The notes under the pieces were generated by a model that made no database searches, was not told the origin of the DNA, and saw only the letters and a list, made by a program, of their open reading frames with translations. This document shows positions 34,252 to 43,640 of a stretch of DNA of 64,000 nt, piece after piece. The position numbers and the translations under genes were made by a program. The DNA is from Octadecabacter sp. (GTDB lineage: Bacteria; Pseudomonadota; Alphaproteobacteria; Rhodobacterales; Rhodobacteraceae), in contig JAPKAD010000010.1 in the NCBI GenBank assembly GCA_028825445.1, forward strand, positions 1 to 64,000, read 5' to 3'. Every line of letters begins with the position of its first letter. Position 1 is the stretch's first letter.

Positions 34252-35060
34252 TTACCAAGTTCCAGACTACGATCTGCTGCCGCTTTGACAGCCCGGCGCA
34301 ACAAAGGTGGAAAACCTGTAACCTCATCCATCAACACCTGTAACGCTGCATGTGTTGTACCGTTTGGTGACGTTACATTAATACGCAACTGGCTAGGGTC
34401 TTCATCAGAATCTTCAGCCAATTTTCCTGCCCCCCCAACCGTTGCTTTGGCCAACTTCATAGCCAAATCTGCGGATAGCCCTTGGGCCACCCCGGCAGCT
34501 GCCAAGGTTTCAATCAAATGAAACACATATGCCGGACCGGATCCGCTGACGGCTGTCACTGCGTCAATCTGGTGTTCACCATCAAGCCGCACGACTTGCC
34601 CAACCGCGCACAGCAATGAGTCAGCCATGTCCAAATGCGCCATTGTCGCATTGGCATTCCCGACGATGGCCGTAATACCGCGCCCGATGGCTGCGGGGGT
34701 GTTGGGCATGGCACGAATAATAGGGCTGTCTGCGCCCAGCGCGGTTTCAAATACAGAAATTGGAGTGCCCGCTGCAATGGACAGGAACAAGGTTGATGCA
34801 TTGCCAAGTGCTACCATCGACGGCAGTGCGTCGCCCATCATTTGTGGCTTCACTGCGATCAGCGCGATCGCTGGGTTATCAGGCACACCGCCATTCACAT
34901 GCACGCCAGTGCTGCGCAACCAATCACTTGGGCAAGGGTCGAGGACCCAAATATTTGAGGGGGACAACCCACCCGACAACCATCCCGCCAGCATCGCCGA
35001 TCCCATCTTGCCACAACCCAAAAGGACCATACCACGTTCTTCTATTGCTGACATTGTCAT
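34248..35060 (-). CDS. proC: Pyrroline-5-carboxylate reductase
   Basis: VLLGCGKMGSAMLAGWL; IRAMPNTPAAIGRGITAI; AVSGSGPAYVFHLIETLAAAGVAQGL; NVTSPNGTTHAALQVL. Confidence 0.96.
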   Translation of the reverse strand: MTMSAIEERGMVLLGCGKMGSAMLAGWLSGGLSPSNIWVLDPCPSDWLRSTGVHVNGGVPDNPAIALIAVKPQMMGDALPSMVALGNASTLFLSIAAGTPISVFETALGADSPIIRAMPNTPAAIGRGITAIVGNANATMAHLDMADSLLCAVGQVVRLDGEHQIDAVTAVSGSGPAYVFHLIETLAAAGVAQGLSADLAMKLAKATVGGAGKLAEDSDEDPSQLRINVTSPNGTTHAALQVLMDEVTGFPPLLRRAVKAAADRSLELGK

Positions 35061-35157
35061 GAAAAAATCCTCACATTGTTGCTTCAACCGTAGGCCGCTC
35101 AAAGCAGGGGTTCAAGCGGTTGGTGTCGACTGTTTTGCAATCACAACAATGTTACAG

Positions 35158-35661
35158 TTACGCGCGGCCGTAAGCTTCAGCGATGGCAACCTGAATAGCA
35201 ACTTTAGGCGTACGTTCGGCCCATGTCACCAATTGAAATGCCGGATAAAACCGTTCCGAGTTCAGTACGGCGGTATTAATTATAGAATTTATCTGTTCCG
35301 ATCCAGCGAACTGTCCACCTGCTAGGACAAGACCATAACGATATACCATTAATTTTTGATCGGCCAAGAAAGTAAACGCACCTGCCCAACACATATCGTT
35401 GGTCAGGTTTAAACATTCATAAAGTTCAGCCATCCGATCCACAGGAGGTTCCATTTCAAACGTACAAATCAACCGCAGGGTTTGATCATACGCCGACCAT
35501 GCCAACGTAATCGCATAAGTGCGCCATTGGCCTTTAACTGAGAACGCAATCTGGTCGTCATGAATACGATCAAACTCCCATGCGTGATGTAATGCGATAT
35601 GTTCTACCAGATCAATCGGGTGGATATCATCTGTGTGCTCAAAGCTTTCTGCGAGTGCCAA
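35158..35661 (-). CDS. YbjN domain-containing protein
   Basis: FDRIHDDQIAFSVKGQWRTYAITLAWSAYDQTLRLICTFEMEPPVDRMAELYECLNLTNDMCWAGAFTFLADQKLMVYRYGLVLAG. Confidence 0.85.
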   Translation of the reverse strand: MALAESFEHTDDIHPIDLVEHIALHHAWEFDRIHDDQIAFSVKGQWRTYAITLAWSAYDQTLRLICTFEMEPPVDRMAELYECLNLTNDMCWAGAFTFLADQKLMVYRYGLVLAGGQFAGSEQINSIINTAVLNSERFYPAFQLVTWAERTPKVAIQVAIAEAYGRA

Positions 35662-35942
35662 TTATGAATCCTCCTGTACCAATCCAGAAAGCTTTGGCAA
35701 TAGCTATATCTGGTATCACACTTAATCATAAAGAATACATAATCCTCTCGATACTACATATGGTCGCTTATTACTCGTTCAGGTGTAAAGCACTTTCTTG
35801 GGGGTAAGCGGCCCTCAAGCGCAGAAATCGGGGGGTAAATGCAAAAAGTCAGACACTTGTTAACATTTTATCTGGCACTTGCATCGGACAGCCCGCTTGA
35901 TCAGTCTATACCTAGTACCCTCCCAAAAAAAAGGTCACCCCA

Positions 35943-36983
35943 ATGTCTAAAATGAACACTGAGCTTTTACGTCAACTTTGTGAAATGCCAGGTGTTCCAG
36001 GCCATGAGGACCGCGTGCGCAATCTAATCATAGGTGAGATTGATGGACTGTTTGACGAAGTCACTGTCGATCCTATGGGGTCTCTATTGTGTCGCCGAGA
36101 TGCCGAGACAAAGGACGCACCAAAAGTCATGTTACTATGCCACATGGACGAAATCGGCTTTCTGGTTAGCCATATCAACGACAAGGGCTATTTATATTTG
36201 CAGCCTGTTGGCGGCTTTGATCCGCGCAATCTGTTTTCGCGCCGAGTGCTGGTCTGTACAGATGATGGCGACTTCAAAGGTGTGATGAACCCCAGTGGAA
36301 AGCCAATCCACATTTCATCAGCCGAGGACCGTAAAAAAATTCCAGAAATTGGCGAATTTTACGTTGATCTTGGTATGGGAGAAGCCTCCAAGGATGTGGT
36401 GAAGATTGGCGATTTTGTTGTGATGGATGAACCATTCATTGAAATTGGTAATAAATTTGTTTCCAAAGCATTAGACAATCGAATCGCGTGTTGGTTGGGT
36501 ATTGAGATGATAAGAAATCTTGGCTCCAAAGGGCGTGGCGCGGAAATCCACGTCGTTTTCACGACGCAAGAAGAAGTGGGACTACGCGGGGCCAGAACCT
36601 CGGCGTTCAAGGTAAAGCCAGACATCGGCATTGGCATCGACACAACGCTGGCCTGCGACACACCCGGTGTACCCGACAAGGATGTGACGACCGTACAGGG
36701 CAAAGGGTTTGGGCTGCATGTACGAGATAGCAGCTTCATAGCTGACAAAGCGTTGGTGCTTGAGATTGAGGCTCTAGCGGTCAAAAACGACATTGCCTTT
36801 CAGCGCACAATGCTAGCTTCAGGTGGCCAGGACGGCGCCGCGGCACAACAAGCCGCAGCAGGTGCACGGGCAGTCGGAATCGTTGTTGGCACCCGCTATA
36901 TTCACACAGTAACTGAAATGATTCACAAAACTGATTTGCAGGCTGCACTTGATATTTTGACAGCCTATCTAGCAGATCAGTGA
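35943..36983 (+). CDS. M42 family metallopeptidase
   Basis: VMLLCHMDEIGFLVSHINDKGYLYLQPVGGFD; SKALDNRIACWLGIEMI; TTQEEVGLRGARTSAF; GGQDGAAAQQAAAGARAVGIVVGTRYIHT. Confidence 0.94.
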   Translation: MSKMNTELLRQLCEMPGVPGHEDRVRNLIIGEIDGLFDEVTVDPMGSLLCRRDAETKDAPKVMLLCHMDEIGFLVSHINDKGYLYLQPVGGFDPRNLFSRRVLVCTDDGDFKGVMNPSGKPIHISSAEDRKKIPEIGEFYVDLGMGEASKDVVKIGDFVVMDEPFIEIGNKFVSKALDNRIACWLGIEMIRNLGSKGRGAEIHVVFTTQEEVGLRGARTSAFKVKPDIGIGIDTTLACDTPGVPDKDVTTVQGKGFGLHVRDSSFIADKALVLEIEALAVKNDIAFQRTMLASGGQDGAAAQQAAAGARAVGIVVGTRYIHTVTEMIHKTDLQAALDILTAYLADQ

Positions 36984-37990
36984 TCCTTTAGTATATTACC
37001 GAAGAGCCCTTTTAGACTCTGTTTTACAAGGCTGGTCACTAACGGTTTGCGCTCCGCGGCAAAAGCCAGCGGGCGGCACACCTCCATCGCAGCCACGCCA
37101 ACACGTGCAGTAAGCGCGCCGTTTATAACACCTTCTCCGAACCGACGTGACACTTTGGACAACAAGCCACCACCCACAACCGACCCGATCAAATCATCCC
37201 CAACGGCGATGGCCCCTGTTGTAACCAAATGCGATAAAACCTGTCTGGCCAGCCTCCAAGTGCCCAGTGTACCTGAACGTCCTTCATAAATTTCTGCAAT
37301 GCGCCGGATCATCCGCATGTTAGCAGTAAGAGCAGTCAATACATCTGCAAGTGCCAGCGGGACAATCGCTGTAATGGTGGCAACTTGGCGCGCAGCAGCC
37401 TCAACCTCAAGCCGTGCGCGAGCGTCTAGTGGCGCAAGAATCGTATTTTCTGCAAGGCCAAGAAGGGCGTCAGCATCAAACATGTCGCTTCGTTTGTCAG
37501 CAAATACCTCCCGCCCCCAGCGGGTGTCATCACGACTCTGATACAGCGCTGTGATCTGTCCTGTAACCTCGAGAGCACGCGTCAAATTATGATTAATTAA
37601 TGCTTCGGCGGCACCCGTCTGGATGCGATTAACACGGCGAAGTTGCCCGAATGCAGCCATTTCTCGTAAGGAAATCAGCAACAGAACACCGCAGAAAAGT
37701 CCTGTCAGGCCAACAGCCACCCAGCCTAGAATAGGAGAGCGGTACAGCAGGCCAATCACGAAGTCCCATGCAGCTACGCTGATTAAAAGTCCAATGAGCG
37801 AAAACAACAGCCCCCAGAACCAACGCACCAATCGGTTTGGACGTTTTGCGGCCAAACTCGCCACGCGCTGCATTGCAGTAGGCGTTAGAATAATATCAAG
37901 TTCTGGCACGGGCGGCGCTGTCGATGGCGTGACATTATCTGTATTATCCAAATCAAAAAGAACCGGGCCACTTTTAGTTTTTAATTTCAT
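36977..37990 (-). CDS. TIGR01620/YcjF-like membrane protein
   Basis: Two TM segments followed by a DUF697-like domain (NLTRALEVTGQITALYQSRDDTRWGREVFADKRSDMFDADALLGLAENTILAPLDARARLEVEAAARQVATITAIVPLALADVLTAL). Adjacent to ycjX. Confidence 0.88.
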   Translation of the reverse strand: MKLKTKSGPVLFDLDNTDNVTPSTAPPVPELDIILTPTAMQRVASLAAKRPNRLVRWFWGLLFSLIGLLISVAAWDFVIGLLYRSPILGWVAVGLTGLFCGVLLLISLREMAAFGQLRRVNRIQTGAAEALINHNLTRALEVTGQITALYQSRDDTRWGREVFADKRSDMFDADALLGLAENTILAPLDARARLEVEAAARQVATITAIVPLALADVLTALTANMRMIRRIAEIYEGRSGTLGTWRLARQVLSHLVTTGAIAVGDDLIGSVVGGGLLSKVSRRFGEGVINGALTARVGVAAMEVCRPLAFAAERKPLVTSLVKQSLKGLFGNILKDH

Positions 37991-39447
37991 AGTTTATCCC
38001 CCAACAGGAACTGTGCGGCACGATCAAGTCGGATGTGCGGTAACCCATCCCCAGGTTTGAGAGTCAGCGGCATGGGCGCGAAACTCATGACTTTGTAGTC
38101 CACATCAAGCCAATTTTCAGTTCCAGACCGCGCGGGACCAAGCAGATGCGTGGGGTCACTGGGCAAGGCACCAGGGTAAAACGCTTTATGTTCATTGGAG
38201 TGCAAAAGCTGACCGCGTACGACACCTAGTTCCGCACCGTTGTGACTACGAATCTCTTCAACTGTGGTGCGCAAAGCGGAGATAGCCATAGCCTGCGTTG
38301 TGGCACCTAAAAATTCCGCACGGTCCTTTGCATCGCGCAAAAGCGCTTGGGTAATGGCGGTCAATTGTGGATGTTGGTGGTGGTGCAAATGGTCTGCTTT
38401 GGTGGCGGCAAACAAAATTTTGTCGATCCGACGCCCTTGAAAAAGCTGTGTTAGGGAATTGTTGCGACCAGGTCGAAAGGCGCCAAGAATATCCGCCATC
38501 GCACAGCGCATGTCCTCAACCGCTTGCGGGCCAGAATTGATTGCACCTAACACATCAACCAATACGATTTGACGGTCAATCTTAGCAAAATGATCACGAA
38601 AAAACGGTTGCACAACATTGCGTTTGTAACTTTCAAAGCGCCGCTCAAATTCACGCCACAGTGATTTTCGTGCAGGCCGATCCACAGACGGCAAGGGAGA
38701 AAACGTCAATACAGGTGAGCCTTCTAGGTCTCCAGGAAGCAAGAACCGCCCTGGTGTGCAGTCGGAAAATCCAGCCTCACGCGCTGCGTTAAGATGGGTG
38801 GTAAACGCAGCTGCAATGGCTTGCGCTTGTGGTTCGTAGAACCCTGTCGCAGGGTCGCAAGCATTCAGCACACGTTCGAAATCAGACGCGGCGGGACGGC
38901 CAGTTAGACGCGACAAAACTTCGGCAGACCAAGTTGCAAAATCTTTATCAATCAGTGACAGGTCCAACAGCCATTCGCCTGGATAATCCACGATGTCTAA
39001 ATGTATGGTCTGAGGCCCTCTAAATGAACCAAGCAACCCTATTGGCTGCACACGCATCGATAAGCGCAATTCGGAAATCCGTTTCGTGCCACTGGGCCAG
39101 TACGGTTTCTTACCGCTCAATGCAGCAAGGTTTTTTTCATAATTGAACCTTGGTACTGTATCATCAGGTTGCGGTTGAAGATAGATCGTTTGAATACGCC
39201 CCGATGTAGCCGCATGAAGTTGCGGCATTCGCCCACGATTCAAAAGATTAGCAACCAGAGATGTGATAAATACTGTCTTACCCGCTCGGCTTAGCCCCGT
39301 GACACCCAACCGGATGACGGGTTCAGTAAAAGGTGCGCTCACCGTATCTTTAATTGCACTCACGCAGCGCGTGACCTGACTTGTAAGTGTTGAGATAAAC
39401 ACGCAAACCTCCCAAAGTTTAGTAAATGTTAGATAGGCAGCCCACAA
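37987..39447 (-). CDS. YcjX-like P-loop protein (DUF463)
   Basis: RLGVTGLSRAGKTVFITSLVANLLNRGRMP; IHLDIVDYPGEWLLDLSLI; IDKILFAATKADHLHHHQHPQL. Actual start may be downstream (GTG). Confidence 0.93.
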   Translation of the reverse strand: MWAAYLTFTKLWEVCVFISTLTSQVTRCVSAIKDTVSAPFTEPVIRLGVTGLSRAGKTVFITSLVANLLNRGRMPQLHAATSGRIQTIYLQPQPDDTVPRFNYEKNLAALSGKKPYWPSGTKRISELRLSMRVQPIGLLGSFRGPQTIHLDIVDYPGEWLLDLSLIDKDFATWSAEVLSRLTGRPAASDFERVLNACDPATGFYEPQAQAIAAAFTTHLNAAREAGFSDCTPGRFLLPGDLEGSPVLTFSPLPSVDRPARKSLWREFERRFESYKRNVVQPFFRDHFAKIDRQIVLVDVLGAINSGPQAVEDMRCAMADILGAFRPGRNNSLTQLFQGRRIDKILFAATKADHLHHHQHPQLTAITQALLRDAKDRAEFLGATTQAMAISALRTTVEEIRSHNGAELGVVRGQLLHSNEHKAFYPGALPSDPTHLLGPARSGTENWLDVDYKVMSFAPMPLTLKPGDGLPHIRLDRAAQFLLGDKL

Positions 39448-39497
39448 CCAGTTGTGTAGGGATTGATTTTACAGCACCCTAGGATTAGGCCTCATTT

Positions 39498-40268
39498 ATG
39501 CCTCGGTACGCTTTAAAAATTGAATATGATGGTACTCCATTTTGTGGCTGGCAGCGCCAGACTAGTGACCCATCTATTCAGGGTGCTATCGAAGCCGCGT
39601 TGACAAAACTTGAAATGCGTGAACACAAGATTGGCGCAGCAGGGCGCACAGATGCTGGTGTGCATGCCTTGGGCCAAGTTGCACATTGCGATTTAGAAAA
39701 AAGTTGGGACCCGTTTCGCCTGTCAGAGGCACTGAATTACCATCTCAAACCAGCACCCGTTTCCATTGTCGCCTGCGTGCAAGTTGCAGATAATTGGCAT
39801 GCGCGCTTTTCAGCACTTGAACGACGCTATTTGTTCCGGTTGGTAAGCCGGCGCGCACCATTAGTATTGGAGGCTGGTAAAGTCTGGCAAGTCCGCCAAA
39901 AATTAGATGGGGCCGCGATGCAGGCAGGGGGAGATCGTCTTCTCGGCCACCATGATTTTACAACCTTTCGATCGACAGTTTGTCAGGCAGACAGCCCAAA
40001 ACGCACGTTAGACAGACTGGATGTCGAACAGGTCAACCGCAGTGATGGCGCACAAGAATTCTGGTTCCATGTGCGCGCGCGATCATTCCTGCACAACCAA
40101 GTTCGCAGCTTTGTCGGAACATTGGAGCGGGTCGGCGCTGGCGCGTGGACGCCCAATGATGTGACTGCCGCTTTAGAGGCTCGTGACCGGACCGCTTGCG
40201 GGCCAGTTTGCCCACCCCAAGGTTTATACTTGGCCAGTGTCGGCTACCCCGAAGACCCATTTGCCTAA
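39498..40268 (+). CDS. truA: tRNA pseudouridine(38-40) synthase
   Basis: [69 protein letters not shown]. Confidence 0.97.
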   Translation: MPRYALKIEYDGTPFCGWQRQTSDPSIQGAIEAALTKLEMREHKIGAAGRTDAGVHALGQVAHCDLEKSWDPFRLSEALNYHLKPAPVSIVACVQVADNWHARFSALERRYLFRLVSRRAPLVLEAGKVWQVRQKLDGAAMQAGGDRLLGHHDFTTFRSTVCQADSPKRTLDRLDVEQVNRSDGAQEFWFHVRARSFLHNQVRSFVGTLERVGAGAWTPNDVTAALEARDRTACGPVCPPQGLYLASVGYPEDPFA

Positions 40269-40274
40269 ACGCAG

Positions 40275-40766
40275 TCAGTCATTGTCCATCAGCCCTGCGC
40301 CTGCCCCAAAAATATGGGAATTTTCAGTCTCTGGAACCAATATTTTTTTAGCCATATCAGAAAGATGATCGTTCAACACCGAAGGCAAAATGCGTCTTCC
40401 TTTGGGCGATTGCACAGCCGGTTTAATCGGCTCAAATCGTCGAAAGATCGCACCTGTTGCGGTAATATCCCAAACCAGAGTTTGCCCTGTATGATGTTCA
40501 ATTGACGCAACATAGGCTGCTATTAAAGCATGATCCGCACTAACCGTTTTTGGTCCATCGCCAGCTGCAACAAAGTCAAGTGCAGTTGGGATAACAGTTG
40601 CCGAGCCGCCAGTGTGACATGGACAAACTGCAAGCTGATCAAGATCGAGGAAGGCAGTCGCCATCGCCAATTCCTCAGCCAGTCCTAGGGACAGACCACC
40701 TCCGCGCGCAGCTTTTAAAACTAGCGTTTCGATCTCATTAGCAGATTTTTCAAATCGGTATGTCAT
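40275..40766 (-). CDS. DUF3726-like protein
   Basis: SANEIETLVLKAARGGGLSLGLAEELAMATAFL resembles DUF3726 N-termini from memory. Stop/start overlap with the upstream 548-aa gene. Confidence 0.6.
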   Translation of the reverse strand: MTYRFEKSANEIETLVLKAARGGGLSLGLAEELAMATAFLDLDQLAVCPCHTGGSATVIPTALDFVAAGDGPKTVSADHALIAAYVASIEHHTGQTLVWDITATGAIFRRFEPIKPAVQSPKGRRILPSVLNDHLSDMAKKILVPETENSHIFGAGAGLMDND

Positions 40767-42409
40767 GCGTCAAACGTAGGCAACCACCAGTCGTCAGCGC
40801 CCCCTAATTCATCGCGCAAAGGCGCGCCTTGGCACAGGGTAATCCGCGTCCAACGGTCAGATTTAGGATCAAACTTGGCAGCACCAAAAAAACCTAATTT
40901 GCAGCGCAACATATCAATCGGTAAACAATCACGCCCAATCAGATTATCACGAATTTCACCATAGGGCGCACGATCAAGCGTCTGTACTCGCCGGACCGCC
41001 GTGCGATGTTCGGGGTGGCGCGCCAGTAAGTTGGCGACTGTGTCACTAATGTGCAAATCCTGCGCCAAACACGCAACCTTACGACCAATATCAAGCGGGC
41101 TTTCTAACCTAGCACCGTTTTCTTCATGGCGTAGACCAAGGCGGGGTTCTGCCTTTGCCTCAGACAAATACCAAAACTGATGACACGCTTCAGGGGCTTC
41201 ATAATCACACATTGCCCAATTCCAATCACGAGCAATCAATGCCTGTAACTCTGCACAGGTCATCGACGAATCAAGCGCAACGCGGTGCTCGGTTGTCATA
41301 GTATTACACAAATCATCCACTAAATCCCCAAATGGTTCAATCATCAGCGCCGCAAGGCATTCTTGCGTGTCTATCGAAAACTCAGAAGCATTTTGCCACA
41401 AACGATCCAGTGGGTAACATTCAGACATAGTTTCAGGCGTTATCTGTGCGGCCAGTTGCGGCCATTCTTGGCGCATTTGGTCGATACGTTGCTGTCCAAT
41501 TACGTCAGGAACCTGCCATTCCAAAAGGTGCTGGGCGGCACGTGAGACTAAATCGTAAATAGCTTCAATCTGCAGAGCATTTAACGTTTCGATAGCACGC
41601 ACACGCGCCAACGCAGTTTCACGCGCCAAAATCCAAGCGTTCAATAGCAGCGGATGTGACACCAAAAACGGCGCCATGCCCAGTCCAGTTGAATTACCGA
41701 TCCCCAAATGCCGTTTCAGGTGAGGATCAAGCTGCGCACCACCAACATGTTCGACCAAATCATGGGTAAACCCTCGGATCAACCAAACCGTAAGCATTTC
41801 TGCCATAAACGGCCCAGTCATACCGTCGCGCGCAGCGAACACATCACGATCAGCAATGCCAAATTTTCCATTGCCATAAACTGCTGTGGTCCGCATCAAA
41901 TAACCAGTAGAGCGAACTAAATCAGAGTCTGGCTGGCCTCCAGCCTGCAGTCGTTCAACCGTGTGGGCGAACAGGCGCACAGACTTATTAGCACGACTCA
42001 GCACGAGATCGCGCTCCGTGAACCGCGCAGCTTCTTGCAAAGGCGCAGTTTTAACAATCCGCGCAATTTCGTCCGTGCTTGGGACCCCATCATACAAAAT
42101 ATAGGTAGTGTCCCAAGCTGACGCAATCACGCGATCAGTGCGTAATTCAGGCGGCAAATTTATGGATACTGCTACTAAGGAATAAAGGTGACCGCCAAAC
42201 GGAACAGTATAAACTGCATGCCCAAAACCGTCGTCGTCCATGACCCAAACAGGCCGATTGACTTGCGCCTTTTCTGCGGATAATCGGCGCAAAAGAACGC
42301 GAAGAAACGACAATCTAGTCGGAAAAGATGCCCCCATACGCCTCAAACGCATTACCTTATCAGGGGTGCGTAGGGGCAACATTGGTGGAGTGACACTTTG
42401 ACCTAACAT
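40763..42409 (-). CDS. Uncharacterised 548-aa protein
   Basis: Long intact ORF with consistent coding character. No family recognised by eye. Confidence 0.85.
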   Translation of the reverse strand: MLGQSVTPPMLPLRTPDKVMRLRRMGASFPTRLSFLRVLLRRLSAEKAQVNRPVWVMDDDGFGHAVYTVPFGGHLYSLVAVSINLPPELRTDRVIASAWDTTYILYDGVPSTDEIARIVKTAPLQEAARFTERDLVLSRANKSVRLFAHTVERLQAGGQPDSDLVRSTGYLMRTTAVYGNGKFGIADRDVFAARDGMTGPFMAEMLTVWLIRGFTHDLVEHVGGAQLDPHLKRHLGIGNSTGLGMAPFLVSHPLLLNAWILARETALARVRAIETLNALQIEAIYDLVSRAAQHLLEWQVPDVIGQQRIDQMRQEWPQLAAQITPETMSECYPLDRLWQNASEFSIDTQECLAALMIEPFGDLVDDLCNTMTTEHRVALDSSMTCAELQALIARDWNWAMCDYEAPEACHQFWYLSEAKAEPRLGLRHEENGARLESPLDIGRKVACLAQDLHISDTVANLLARHPEHRTAVRRVQTLDRAPYGEIRDNLIGRDCLPIDMLRCKLGFFGAAKFDPKSDRWTRITLCQGAPLRDELGGADDWWLPTFDA

Positions 42410-42520
42410 AATCTTATGTTTGCCAGAGCATACCTATCCGTCAAATACAAAAACCACTAATTAGTGTTCAAAAGCGACGCATTAAGTCATGCGTTATCAT
42501 GACATCGTAGTACTTTTAAA

Positions 42521-43504
42521 TTAGATTTTGGCGACATCGAAGTTTTGGCAATAAAAATGGTACCAATTGTCACCCATAATCCCGTCGACTTCTGCATCTG
42601 ACATGCCAACGGCAACTAATCCGGCACGGATGTTATAAAAATCACGATTATCACCAAACCAGCTTGGCATAGCTGGGAATCCCGCGGCGTCAGCAGTACC
42701 CTCGCCGTAATCCATGGCCTTTGACCAGCGCCCAACACGCATCCATTCCACAACACTATCCGGCTGATCTTGACAGAGGTCTGTACCTATCCCTAGATTT
42801 TCAACCCCATAGCGCAAAGAAGCATCTGCCACCATCTGGCAGAAACTTTCAACCGTGCATTCTGATCCGCCCTTCAAATGGTGTGGATAGACCGAAAAAC
42901 CTACCATTCCGCCCCGTGCAACGAGGGGTTTGATCACATCGTCACCAAAATTGCGGCGTGCGGGATGCCACCAGCTAGGATTCGCATGAGTGATCGCGAT
43001 GGGTCGTGATGAGGCATCAATAGCTTCCAAAGTAGATCGATCACCAGAATGGCTCATATCGACAACAAGCCCAACACGATTCATTTCGGCCACTGCTTGC
43101 AAGCCAAAACGGGTCAGGCCAGTGTCGTTAGCCTCGTAACACCCGCTCGCCAATAAGGACTGGTTATTATAAGTAAGTTGCATGAACCGTACACCAAGTT
43201 GATGCACGATTTCGATCAGGCCAATGTCATCTTCAATGGGACTAGGATTCTGAAACCCAAAGAAAATCGCCGTACGGCCTTTCGCGCGCGCGGTAACCAC
43301 ATCTTTAGCCGTGGTGGCCCGCATAATGAGATCTGGAAACTTCTCGAATCGGCGATTCCACGCCTCTAGCTGCAGCACCATTTCACGAAAGCTTTCATGG
43401 TAAGTAATGGTCACATGGACAGCGTCGACGCCGCCTTCTCGCATCTGGCAAAAAATCTTTTCAGACCAATTCGCGTACTGCAGATTATCTATTAAATATC
43501 CCAT
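42521..43504 (-). CDS. Membrane dipeptidase-like (M19) hydrolase
   Basis: VHQLGVRFMQLTYNNQSLLASGCYEANDTGLTRFGLQAVAEMNRVGLVVDMSHSGDRSTLEAIDASSRPIAITHANPSWWHPARRN..; GVENLGIGTDLCQ. Confidence 0.9.
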   Translation of the reverse strand: MGYLIDNLQYANWSEKIFCQMREGGVDAVHVTITYHESFREMVLQLEAWNRRFEKFPDLIMRATTAKDVVTARAKGRTAIFFGFQNPSPIEDDIGLIEIVHQLGVRFMQLTYNNQSLLASGCYEANDTGLTRFGLQAVAEMNRVGLVVDMSHSGDRSTLEAIDASSRPIAITHANPSWWHPARRNFGDDVIKPLVARGGMVGFSVYPHHLKGGSECTVESFCQMVADASLRYGVENLGIGTDLCQDQPDSVVEWMRVGRWSKAMDYGEGTADAAGFPAMPSWFGDNRDFYNIRAGLVAVGMSDAEVDGIMGDNWYHFYCQNFDVAKI

Positions 43505-43640
43505 ATGCGCACTCTGCCTTATCTGTTGAGAAAGCGCCACGGATCATGATCAGCAAATAAAAAATTTTAGAAGTATTTTACGTTTCGTCTACGCATGATG
43601 TTTGATAAGTTTAGTTATGATCGATCACAAGAAGTCGAAT

